Below are positions 1 through 6,318 of a DNA stretch of 11,654 nt, one piece after another (the first letter of the stretch is position 1; the number at the start of each line of letters is the position of its first letter). Where the stretch lies: contig CAZMJI010000036.1 of the NCBI GenBank assembly GCA_964566765.1, positions 1 to 11,654 of the forward strand, given 5' to 3'. The position numbers were made by a program, and so were the translations under genes. The DNA comes from Thioglobus_B sp964566765 (GTDB lineage Bacteria > Pseudomonadota > Gammaproteobacteria > PS1 > Pseudothioglobaceae). The notes under the pieces were generated by a model. The model saw only the letters and a list, made by a program, of their open reading frames with translations, made no database searches and had not been told where the DNA came from.

Positions 1-16
1 ACTTATAAAATCGTTT

Positions 17-1861
17 ATGTTAGGCGCAATCAGAAACAAATCTAAAGGCTGGCTGGCCTATCTTATTGTTGGTTTAATCACCGTTCCTTTTGCCTTATTT
101 GGTATTAATGAATACTTCACTGGTGCTTCTAATGTGGTGGTAGCAACCGTCGATGATGAAGACATTTCTAAAGAAGCTTTTCTGACGCAGTTTAACCCAC
201 AAAAACGTCGCTTGCAGCAAGAGTTAGGCAAGCAATATGACAACAGTTTTGACGCGGTCTTAAAGCGTTCTGTACTGGAGAAAATGATCAACGAAGCGCT
301 GTTAAACAGCCTGTCTGATCAACTTTCACACGTCACCACCGACCAAGAGTTGAGCCAAATTATTCAGGCCAACGATCTATTTCATGTGGATGGCAAATTT
401 TCACTTGAGCGCTATGAGCAGATTCTTAGACTCAATGGTTATAGCAAGTTTAGTTATGAGACCTCTAAGGCCAGCGAACTAACCCAAACCCAGCTTAAGT
501 ACAACTTATTAGATTCGGCTTTTATCACGCCATCGGCTTTGGCGCGTCTAGAGGCGCTAAACAATCAACAGCGTCAACTGCGTTTTGTCACACTTAAGGC
601 TGCTGATTACTTGGACCAAGCCACAGTTAGTCAGGCGCAAATTCAAGCGCACTTTGACGAGAATCAAACGCGCTTTTTCGATAAGGCCAAAGTGAAGATC
701 GATTATGTTGAGTTGTCTGCAGAGACAGCCTCTAAAGAGGTGGTGGTTGATGAAGACGCCTTGTTTAATTATTATGAGGACGAACAGGCACGCTTTAGCA
801 GCGAAGAAGAGCGCCAGGCACAACACATTTTGGTGGCCGACGAACAAACGGCAAATAGCATCTACGATCAGCTCTCTAAGGGCGGCGATTTTGCTCAATT
901 GGCGGCTAAGCATTCCCAAGATCCAGGCTCTAAAGACAATGCCGGTGACCTAGGCTTTTTCACCAAAGGAGTGATGGTTGAAGCTTTTGAGAATACCGTT
1001 TTTGCCATGCAAGTGGGCGAGACCAGTGCACCAGTCAAATCTGATTTTGGTTATCACATCATTCGTTTAAATGCGGTTAAAGGCGGTGAAACCAAGCGTT
1101 TCGAGACCGTTCGAGCGGAGGTTGAAAAACTCTATCGCCAACAGCAAGTACAGCAAGCGCTTTACAATCTGACCGAGCAATTGGCCAATTTGGCTTATGA
1201 AGGTTCTCTAGAAGAAGTGGCTGCGCAGATGGGCCTTAAGCTGGCCAGCAGTGATTTCTTTGATGAAGATGCCAGCAACTATGACAAGAAAGTGATTGCC
1301 AGCGCCTTCTCAGATGCGGTGTTAAATAAAGGTGAGAATTCCGAGGTGTTGGAGCTCTCAGGCGATAAGTATTGGGTGCTGCGCGTGAGCGACAAACAAG
1401 CCAAACGCACCAAAGCGCTAAGGGAAGTGGAAGCTGAGATTAAAGCTCAGCTTAAGCTCTCTGCTGCCAAAGTTTGGACCGACAAATTGGCGCAAACACT
1501 GGCCGAGAGTCTGCAATCTGGCGATCAGCAACAGGCTGAGGCGTTGATGAAAAAACACCAGCTGAGTCTGTCTGAGGCTAAATGGGTATCTCGTGAAGAT
1601 AAAGCGCTGGATACAGCACTACTGTCACAGGTGTTTGCCATGTCTAAACCCTCTGCAGGCGCCTTAAGTTACTTAGGTGGCAGCTTAGATGCTAATAGAT
1701 CGGCGCTGATTGAGCTCTCAGCGGTGAAAACCGAAGACAAAGCCTTGGGTGCGGCGCTGAGTAATGCGCTACTGATCAATCAAGCAGATGAGTTATTTGC
1801 CGGCACGCTAAGAAGTCTAAGAAGCTCGGCCGATATCCAGATTTTTGCTGATCGTCTATAG
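17..1861 (+). CDS. ppiD: PpiD-type membrane-anchored periplasmic peptidyl-prolyl isomerase/chaperone
   Basis: This 614-residue protein has the PpiD architecture. A short cytoplasmic N-terminus is followed by one membrane helix (about residues 12-32), a SurA-like N-terminal chaperone region (about 38-190, with VDGKFSLERYEQIL typical of PpiD), one parvulin (PPIC) domain (about 266-356, from QHILV at 269 to FGYHIIRL at 344-351), and a helical C-terminal region. In the known family, PpiD sits at the inner-membrane periplasmic face near the Sec translocon and helps newly exported proteins fold; its isomerase activity is weak or absent in E. coli. The length is close to E. coli PpiD (about 620). 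The start at 17 gives the expected MLGAIRNK...membrane-helix N-terminus, but only 16 bases lie upstream and no Shine-Dalgarno sequence is seen. From memory, ppiD often follows lon and hupB and lies near fabI in gammaproteobacteria. fabI is indeed nearby here, with the cytochrome cassette between them. Confidence 0.93.
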   Translation: MLGAIRNKSKGWLAYLIVGLITVPFALFGINEYFTGASNVVVATVDDEDISKEAFLTQFNPQKRRLQQELGKQYDNSFDAVLKRSVLEKMINEALLNSLSDQLSHVTTDQELSQIIQANDLFHVDGKFSLERYEQILRLNGYSKFSYETSKASELTQTQLKYNLLDSAFITPSALARLEALNNQQRQLRFVTLKAADYLDQATVSQAQIQAHFDENQTRFFDKAKVKIDYVELSAETASKEVVVDEDALFNYYEDEQARFSSEEERQAQHILVADEQTANSIYDQLSKGGDFAQLAAKHSQDPGSKDNAGDLGFFTKGVMVEAFENTVFAMQVGETSAPVKSDFGYHIIRLNAVKGGETKRFETVRAEVEKLYRQQQVQQALYNLTEQLANLAYEGSLEEVAAQMGLKLASSDFFDEDASNYDKKVIASAFSDAVLNKGENSEVLELSGDKYWVLRVSDKQAKRTKALREVEAEIKAQLKLSAAKVWTDKLAQTLAESLQSGDQQQAEALMKKHQLSLSEAKWVSREDKALDTALLSQVFAMSKPSAGALSYLGGSLDANRSALIELSAVKTEDKALGAALSNALLINQADELFAGTLRSLRSSADIQIFADRL

Positions 1862-1926
1862 CATTTAACCGCTGTTTTTCATCACTGAAAAATAATCACT
1901 TTTTGCCGCAATTTATTGACTTAAAA

Positions 1927-1940
1927 TTGACATACGTCAA
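1927..1940. promoter_or_regulatory. FNR/CRP-family operator-like palindrome upstream of the cytochrome gene
   Basis: TTGACATACGTCAA is a perfect inverted repeat (TTGAC-N4-GTCAA) that fits the TTGA-N6-TCAA core bound by FNR, FixK and DNR-type regulators. A further TTGAC half-site lies at 1916-1920, exactly 11 bp (one helical turn) upstream of the left arm. The palindrome is centred at 1933.5. With a -10 candidate TAGACT at 1962-1967 and a start near 1974-1975, it sits at about -41.5, the classic class II activator position. The left arm extended by one base (TTGACA, 1927-1932) also reads as a -35 hexamer, but it lies 29 bp from that -10 and has no good -10 at 16-18 bp. The regulator itself is not in the window, so its identity is inferred. 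Confidence 0.55.
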
Positions 1941-1961
1941 GTGATTTTTGTCGTAGTGTAT

Positions 1962-1967
1962 TAGACT
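1962..1967 (+). promoter_or_regulatory. Candidate -10 element of the cytochrome/DUF302 operon
   Basis: TAGACT matches the TATAAT consensus at four of six positions. It is spaced so that the FNR-like palindrome would be centred near -41.5. This would start transcription near 1974-1975, downstream of the first in-frame ATG (1968), and so favours the later translation starts. No better -10 was found at this spacing. Confidence 0.35.
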
Positions 1968-1997
1968 ATGCTTATTAAGGGGTTAACAGCATTGGAT

Positions 1998-3014
1998 ATG
2001 AAATTTAAAATCTTCTCGGTATTGATTTTATTACCGTTGATTGGCTTTGCCGGTGGCAAAGAAATCTATATTGAAAACTGTGAAAAATGTCACGGTTTTT
2101 CGCGTCAAGGCTCATTGGGCTTGCCACTGTATCGAAGCACCATTGCCAATCACCCAGACAGTTATCTGAAAAATACCATTCGTCATGGCAGACCAGGTCG
2201 TGTGATGCCAGCCTTTAACCTATCTGATGCACAGATTGCCAAACTGATTCGTTTCCTGCGCGCTGGTAAAGAAGCGCCGGTTTATCCGAATGAGCCGGTG
2301 GTTGGCGATCCGAATGCGGGTGAGTTTTTGTATCAGCAATATTGCCTAAGATGTCATGGTGACCAGTTGCAAGGTGGTCAGGGCGTGGGTAAGAATTTCT
2401 CTTGGCAGAAAGATCGTGTGGTATCGCCACCAGCCTTAGCCAACCCAGGCTTCTTGCGTTCAGCGCCAGACCAGATGATTAAGCACATCATTCTCAATGG
2501 TATCGATGATACTGAAATGATGGCCTTTGGTAAGGAATTCAACTTTAGCGATCGGATGGCCAGCGATGTAGTGGCTTACATCCGCTCATTTGAGCGTAAA
2601 GAATCACTCGAGAAAGAAGTGATTGATGAGCCATTGTCGTTTGTGTATGAGTCGTCTAAGGATCTGCCAGCAACGGTTGATAGTTTAAAAAATGCAGCAG
2701 CAGCTTACAACTTTAGGGTGTATCCAGCGCGTTATCTACTCGAAGGCCTGGGTGAAGAGCCGGGCGATGAAAAACAAGTAGTGGTGCGTTTTTGTAACTT
2801 TAAAAACATGCAGACTTTCTTGAAGATCGATCCGCGCTTAGGGGTGATTCTGCCTTGTCGCGCGACAGTGGTTGAGACTGAGGAAGGCCAGGTATTGGTG
2901 ATCATCGAGAACTATAAGCATGCCATTCGACGTTTTAATAATGCCGAGATGAATGATGCAGCGGATGAGTTGATTGAAAAAATGAAAGAAATGGTTGAGG
3001 AGTCGCTATGGTAA
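1998..3014 (+). CDS. Secreted diheme c-type cytochrome with C-terminal DUF302-like domain
   Basis: The 338-residue form starts with a clear signal peptide (MKFKIFSVLILLPLIGFA, cleavage likely after residue 18). Two class I cytochrome c domains follow. Heme site CEKCH is at 28-32 with likely axial Met70 (RVMPAF), and heme site CLRCH is at 116-120 with likely Met174 or Met175. A linker then leads to a domain (about 212-315) with the DUF302 pattern: amphipathic helix, R(F/L)xxxN(F/Y)xxM, DPRLGVILP and TVVETEEGQ. The mature protein should be periplasmic and carry electrons; the donor and acceptor are unknown. An in-frame ATG at 1968 would add ten residues before the signal peptide, and a TTG at 1992 would add two. 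The TAAGGGG motif at 1976-1982 and the inferred transcription start favour 1992 or 1998. The gene overlaps the next by 7 nt. The fused domain has two extra cysteines, C266 and C287, outside the heme motifs. A thiosulfate- or sulfide-related role is possible but unsupported. Confidence 0.85.
   Translation: MKFKIFSVLILLPLIGFAGGKEIYIENCEKCHGFSRQGSLGLPLYRSTIANHPDSYLKNTIRHGRPGRVMPAFNLSDAQIAKLIRFLRAGKEAPVYPNEPVVGDPNAGEFLYQQYCLRCHGDQLQGGQGVGKNFSWQKDRVVSPPALANPGFLRSAPDQMIKHIILNGIDDTEMMAFGKEFNFSDRMASDVVAYIRSFERKESLEKEVIDEPLSFVYESSKDLPATVDSLKNAAAAYNFRVYPARYLLEGLGEEPGDEKQVVVRFCNFKNMQTFLKIDPRLGVILPCRATVVETEEGQVLVIIENYKHAIRRFNNAEMNDAADELIEKMKEMVEESLW
2997..3002 (+). promoter_or_regulatory. Strong ribosome-binding site for the stand-alone DUF302-like gene
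   Basis: GAGGAG lies five bases before the ATG at 3008 and inside the 3' end of the cytochrome coding sequence. With the 7-nt overlap, it supports translation of the downstream gene coupled to, or at least alongside, the cytochrome. Confidence 0.65.
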
Positions 3015-3463
3015 TCAGAAGCCTTATTTTGGCGTTGAGTCTATTCTCAACATCGGCATTTGCAGCCAATGATGAATTACTGCTAGAACGTGTTAATGCC
3101 AAATTCTCGTATGCTTGGACAGCATTAAGTAAGTCGATTAAGGCGCACAACTACAAATCTGCTTATCTGCAGCGCTGTGATTTTGCTTTGAATGAGCGCC
3201 ACTACAAGTCGGACAAGTATCGCATCTTGTTTTATGGTAATTATCAAGAGATGAAGGATTTAAGTCGAAAATATCCAGAATTGGCGCCTTATTTTCCACT
3301 GAAGTTTACGGTGATGGAAGAAGGTAAGCACACCTTAATTGTCGGTACTGCGCCGATTGTGCTATTACCCCTGGTTGAGACCAATGAGGAGCGCATGATT
3401 ATTTTTAGATGGCATGAAGACATGAAATCCATCTTAAAACAGATGAAGGCGCAATACAATTAA
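3008..3463 (+). CDS. Secreted stand-alone DUF302-like protein, partner of the cytochrome
   Basis: This 151-residue protein has a signal peptide (MVIRSLILALSLFSTSAFA, cleavage likely after residue 19), so it is predicted to be periplasmic. The mature part resembles the C-terminal domain of the preceding cytochrome. An initial helix (ALSKSIKAHNYKSAYLQ, 39-55, against DSLKNAAAAYNFRVYPAR) is followed by a strand with F-x-x-(F/Y) and N(Y/F)xxM (75-82), then P-E-L-A-P-Y-F-P (90-97) and TVMEEGKHTLIV (101-112). That order is the DUF302 (PF03625-like) pattern. There is one cysteine, C57, and no heme motif. The gene is the last before the terminator at 3481. Function is unknown. By context it probably interacts with, or substitutes for, the fused domain of the cytochrome. 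The domain call rests on reading by eye; the likeness between the two neighbours can be seen directly. Confidence 0.8.
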   Translation: MVIRSLILALSLFSTSAFAANDELLLERVNAKFSYAWTALSKSIKAHNYKSAYLQRCDFALNERHYKSDKYRILFYGNYQEMKDLSRKYPELAPYFPLKFTVMEEGKHTLIVGTAPIVLLPLVETNEERMIIFRWHEDMKSILKQMKAQYN

Positions 3464-3480
3464 GCACTCATAAACTGCAC

Positions 3481-3511
3481 AAAAAAAGCCTCGCTTAGCG
3501 AGGCTTTTTTA
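3481..3511. terminator. Bidirectional Rho-independent terminator
   Basis: An 8-bp perfect stem, AGCCTCGC (3487-3494) and GCGAGGCT (3498-3505), encloses a TTA loop. Seven A residues (3481-3487) precede it and a T run follows from 3505, so each strand reads as a GC-rich hairpin followed by U residues. It lies between the convergent ends of the DUF302-like gene (3463) and fabI (3527) and should stop transcription from both sides. Confidence 0.92.
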
Positions 3512-3526
3512 TTGGATTGGTTAAGC

Positions 3527-4312
3527 TTACTCGTCAGGTGCTTTGACGTAGAAGTTATAACCTGAGTCAATATAGGTGACTTCACCGGTAATACCTGAGG
3601 CCAGGTCTGAACATAGGAAAGCCGATGCATTGCCCACCTCTTCAATGGTGACGTTGCGCTTCAGTGCTGAAGACTCAGCTGCGTAGTTTAACAGCTTGCC
3701 AAAATCACCAATACCTGAGGCTGCTAAGGTCTTAATTGGGCCGGCTGAGACGGCATTCACACGAATACCTTTCTTAGGGCCTAGGTCTGCCGCCATATAA
3801 CGCACATTAGCCTCTAGTGAAGCCTTGGCCACACCCATGACGTTGTAGTTTGGTACCGCACGAATCGCACCCAAATAACTCACCGTTAGCAAGGCACCAT
3901 TATCATTTAGCATTGGCATTGCTGCTTTGGCCAGCGCGGTAAAGCTATACGAGCTGATGTCATGTGCAACCGCGAAGTTCTCACGTGTGGTGGCGTCGAT
4001 ATAACCACCATCCAGCGCATCACGTGGAGCAAAGGCAACCGAGTGCACCAGGATGTCAAAATTGTCCCAATGTTGTTTGAGTTCAGCGAAGGTGCTGTCA
4101 ATAGATTCATCGGTCGATACATCGCAAGGAATTACAATGTTTGAATTGCAAACTTCAGCACATTTCTCGACACGTTTTTTTAATTTGTCAGTCTGATAGG
4201 TGAGTGCAATTTCACAGCCTTGTTTGGCCATCGACTCTGCAATACCCCAAGCAATTGAGCGATTAGATGCTACACCCACAACTAAGGCTCTTTTTCCTTC
4301 TAGAAATCCCAT
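3527..4312 (-). CDS. fabI: Enoyl-[acyl-carrier-protein] reductase (NADH), FabI
   Basis: FabI reduces trans-2-enoyl-ACP with NADH in the last step of each cycle of type II fatty acid elongation in the cytosol. It is the target of triclosan and isoniazid-class inhibitors. The 261-residue length matches E. coli FabI (262). The Rossmann entry GVASNRSIAWGIA is at 13-25, the nucleotide-site segment HSVAFAPRDAL at 90-100, and the catalytic set Y146, Y156 and K163 occurs within SYLGAIRAVPNYNVMGVAK, at the same numbers as E. coli. SAGPIKTLAASG and FLCSDLASGITGEV follow as expected. The start is well fixed by a GAGGGAG ribosome-binding site just upstream (about 4317-4323). It is a single-gene unit, convergent with the cytochrome cassette and divergent from the BT1 transporter. 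Nothing in it looks truncated or unusual. Confidence 0.97.
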   Translation of the reverse strand: MGFLEGKRALVVGVASNRSIAWGIAESMAKQGCEIALTYQTDKLKKRVEKCAEVCNSNIVIPCDVSTDESIDSTFAELKQHWDNFDILVHSVAFAPRDALDGGYIDATTRENFAVAHDISSYSFTALAKAAMPMLNDNGALLTVSYLGAIRAVPNYNVMGVAKASLEANVRYMAADLGPKKGIRVNAVSAGPIKTLAASGIGDFGKLLNYAAESSALKRNVTIEEVGNASAFLCSDLASGITGEVTYIDSGYNFYVKAPDE

Positions 4313-4347
4313 AAATCTCCCTCATTCTTAAAAAACAATAAAAGCAA

Positions 4348-4353
4348 ATTATA
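4348..4353 (-). promoter_or_regulatory. fabI: Candidate -10 element of the fabI promoter
   Basis: Read on the minus strand this is a perfect TATAAT, about 35 bp upstream of the fabI start codon. No convincing -35 hexamer is seen at 16-18 bp; ATTATT is the nearest. The 90-bp gap between the divergent genes means the fabI promoter must lie here. Confidence 0.45.
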
Positions 4354-4367
4354 ACCTACGCAGCCCC

Positions 4368-4373
4368 TATAAT
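4368..4373 (+). promoter_or_regulatory. Candidate -10 element of the BT1 transporter-lspA-thiO operon
   Basis: A perfect TATAAT on the plus strand would start transcription near 4380, leaving a leader of about 22 nt before the ATG at 4403. The -35 region is poor. Its distance from the minus-strand TATAAT (centres about 20 bp apart) means RNA polymerase could not occupy both promoters at once. Confidence 0.4.
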
Positions 4374-4402
4374 AATCAGGTGTTTTCGCAATTAAAACCC
4401 AG

Positions 4403-5863
4403 ATGTTAGATCTCTTTTTGACACCGATTCGCGCACTGCGTTTGCGCTATGTGCCACTGCTTCTGATTTACTTTGCTTATGGTAGTAGTGTGTTTACCGC
4501 TATTGCTGAGAATTTCTGGGTGAAAGAGACCTTGGACATGAGCGCAGCAGACCTGGCCGAGTTGGGAATTTGGTTGGCCGTACCCTGGACGGTGAAAATG
4601 ATCTTTGGGCAGATGGTGGACAGTGTCAATCTATTTGGCTCCAATCGCAAATCCTATGTTTATATTGGCGCACTGCTGATCACCATCAGCTCGCTATTGA
4701 TGATTGCCGTGGTCGGTGATTATCAGATGGTGAGTGGTTTTTCTAAAAAATCGGTCTATATTTTTGCCTCTGTGATTGCGGTGATTGGCTTTGTTATGCA
4801 AGATGTGGTGGCAGACACCATGACCACCGAAGTGGTGGACAAAACCCAAAGCGAAGAAGAGATTCATCATGAGCTGGCTACCATTCAAGTATTGGCCAGA
4901 TTGTCGCTAGGATTGGCGATTTTTCTCACCGGTTGGATCGGCGGTGAGCTGGCTGATGTGTATGAACATGAGCGGGAAAAGGTGTTTATGATTGCCTTGT
5001 TTGTACCACTCTTATCCATCTTAGGTGTGACCCTGGTGAGGCTCAATCCAGTGGCCATCTCACCCATGAACAAGCAGGTGCTATTTGGTGGCTTGTTGTT
5101 TGCGGTGTTTGTGGTGTTAATGGGCTATAACGATATTGCCTATTCACAAGAGATTGTATTTGTGATTTCACTCGGTGTGGTGTTGTACTTACTTAATAAT
5201 TTGATCAGCGATTTGAGCGAAGATGCGATTCGTCATATTAAGATGGCGATGATTATTATCTTTGTTTATCGCGCCATGCCCTCGGTGGGTGCGGGTCTGA
5301 GCTGGTGGCAGATTGATGTACTGGGCTTTGACGAATCGTTCTTTGCCAAGCTGGCCGCGATTGGTGGCGGTATTGCCCTGGCCGGTATGTGGTTTTCCGC
5401 CAAGTTTATTATTAAACGCGACATCGCCCAGGTGTTGATTTTCCTTACCGTGATCGGCACCATTTTGTCGATGCCAGTGGTGGCCATGTACTATGACCTG
5501 CACACTGCACTTGGCATTGAAGCCAGAACCGTGGCCTTGGTGGATACCGCGATTTCCTCACCTTTTGACTATATTGCCCAAGTGCTGATGCTCACCCTGG
5601 TAGCCATCTACGCACCCGAGGGTAAGAAGGGCACTTGGTTCGCGCTAATGGCCTCACTGATGAACATTGCCTTAACGGCTGGCGGCTTATTAACCAAATA
5701 TCTAAACAAACTCTTTGTGGTCTCTCGCGAAGTGATCACCGATGGTGTGATCACTACCCCGCAGGATTATAGTGAGCTGGGCGCCTTGCTATGGACCGTG
5801 ATTATTGTGGGTTTTGCGATCCCAATTATCACCATTATTAAATTCAATCCCAACAAAGCATGA
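4403..5863 (+). CDS. BT1 (folate/biopterin transporter)-like major facilitator family membrane protein
   Basis: A 486-residue inner-membrane protein with about twelve hydrophobic segments. Residues 57-90 resemble the BT1 family signature: a helix with AVPWTVK (59-65), FGQMVDS (68-74) and a basic loop GSNRKSYVYIG (79-89) before helix 3. MQDVVADTMTTEVV (132-145) corresponds to the acidic QDxxAD segment of helix 4 in this family. The later P-S-V-G-A-G-L-S-W-W...LGFDESFFAKL segment fits the start of the second half. Known BT1 members carry folates or pterins in Leishmania and cyanobacteria, but many bacterial relatives have no assigned substrate, so the substrate here is unknown. An acidic stretch (DKTQSEEEIHHE, 146-157) lies in the cytoplasmic loop after helix 4. 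The stop overlaps the lspA start as ATGA. No clear ribosome-binding site precedes the ATG. Another MFS family assignment is possible. Confidence 0.82.
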   Translation: MLDLFLTPIRALRLRYVPLLLIYFAYGSSVFTAIAENFWVKETLDMSAADLAELGIWLAVPWTVKMIFGQMVDSVNLFGSNRKSYVYIGALLITISSLLMIAVVGDYQMVSGFSKKSVYIFASVIAVIGFVMQDVVADTMTTEVVDKTQSEEEIHHELATIQVLARLSLGLAIFLTGWIGGELADVYEHEREKVFMIALFVPLLSILGVTLVRLNPVAISPMNKQVLFGGLLFAVFVVLMGYNDIAYSQEIVFVISLGVVLYLLNNLISDLSEDAIRHIKMAMIIIFVYRAMPSVGAGLSWWQIDVLGFDESFFAKLAAIGGGIALAGMWFSAKFIIKRDIAQVLIFLTVIGTILSMPVVAMYYDLHTALGIEARTVALVDTAISSPFDYIAQVLMLTLVAIYAPEGKKGTWFALMASLMNIALTAGGLLTKYLNKLFVVSREVITDGVITTPQDYSELGALLWTVIIVGFAIPIITIIKFNPNKA

Positions 5864-6318
5864 AACGCTACTTATTTCTCTCCCTAGGGCTGCTACTGCT
5901 GGATCAGTGGAGCAAGCACTGGGTGATGGCGAATATGGCACTGGGCGAGTCTTGGGTGCTTAGTGCGTATTTATCGATGACTCATGTGCACAATCCGGGC
6001 GCGGCGTTTAGCCTGTTGGCAGATGATGTGTTCTGGCAGAAAACCCTATTATTGAGCATCTCCATACTGCTGAGTTTGGCGCTGGCGATTTGGATGTACC
6101 GAACCCCAACTACTGAGCGCCTAAAGCTGGTCGCCTTGTCCCTCATTTTGGGCGGCGCCTTGGGTAATTTATATGATCGAATTAGCTTATCTAAGGTCGT
6201 AGATTTTATCGATCTTCACTATAATGATTGGTATTGGCCAGTGTTTAATTTGGCTGACACTTGGATTGTATTGGGTGTGATCCTATTATTAATAGCGGAT
6301 AGTAAAAAACATGAGTGA
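5860..6318 (+). CDS. lspA: Lipoprotein signal peptidase (signal peptidase II), LspA
   Basis: LspA cuts the signal peptide of diacylglyceryl-modified prolipoproteins just before the lipidated cysteine. It is an inner-membrane aspartic protease and the target of globomycin. The 152-residue length is slightly short of E. coli (164) but normal for the family. Four hydrophobic helices are visible. Conserved blocks are DQWSKHWV (15-22), HVHNPGAAFSLL (42-53), GGALGNLYDR (98-107), VVDFID (113-118) and FNLADT (129-134), with D115 and D133 as the catalytic pair. FNLADTWIVLG differs slightly from the more common FNVADS. The start is in ATGA overlap with the transporter stop, and the 3' end overlaps thiO by 8 nt, so its translation is probably coupled. 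Its usual partners ileS and ispH are not in this window. Confidence 0.96.
   Translation: MKRYLFLSLGLLLLDQWSKHWVMANMALGESWVLSAYLSMTHVHNPGAAFSLLADDVFWQKTLLLSISILLSLALAIWMYRTPTTERLKLVALSLILGGALGNLYDRISLSKVVDFIDLHYNDWYWPVFNLADTWIVLGVILLLIADSKKHE

Noticed and set aside
557..919. 120-codon open frame on the minus strand inside ppiD
   Set aside because: It is fully antisense to the parvulin gene, has no recognisable domain or ribosome-binding site, and its composition is a shadow of the plus-strand codons.
1875..1892. TTTTTCA-TCAC-TGAAAAA hairpin after ppiD as a terminator
   Set aside because: The stem has only two G/C pairs and no adjacent T run; it is too weak to call a Rho-independent terminator.
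1927..1932. TTGACA as a consensus -35 of a sigma-70 promoter
   Set aside because: No good -10 hexamer lies 16-18 bp downstream. The same bases are better explained as one arm of the TTGAC-N4-GTCAA palindrome.
1894..1946. AATCACTT (1894-1901) and AAGTGATT (1939-1946) as a long-loop inverted repeat or operator
   Set aside because: Eight A/T-rich bases separated by 37 nt are easily found by chance, and the second arm overlaps the better-supported FNR-like palindrome.
1998..3014. Assignment of the diheme cytochrome as thiosulfate dehydrogenase (TsdA) or a SoxX/SoxA-type protein
   Set aside because: Both heme domains have an apparent methionine ligand and the protein carries a DUF302-like extension; no TsdA- or Sox-specific motif or neighbour is visible.
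5189..5503. Histidine-rich minus-strand open frame inside the transporter, resembling a metal-binding protein
   Set aside because: The histidines arise from antisense reading of hydrophobic-segment codons (ATG and GTG giving CAT and CAC); no start signal or membrane/export feature supports it.
5735..5756. GTGATCAC ... GTGATCAC repeats inside the transporter gene
   Set aside because: They encode the repeated residues VIT in a loop (EVITDGVITTP) and lie within a coding region; no regulatory reading is needed.
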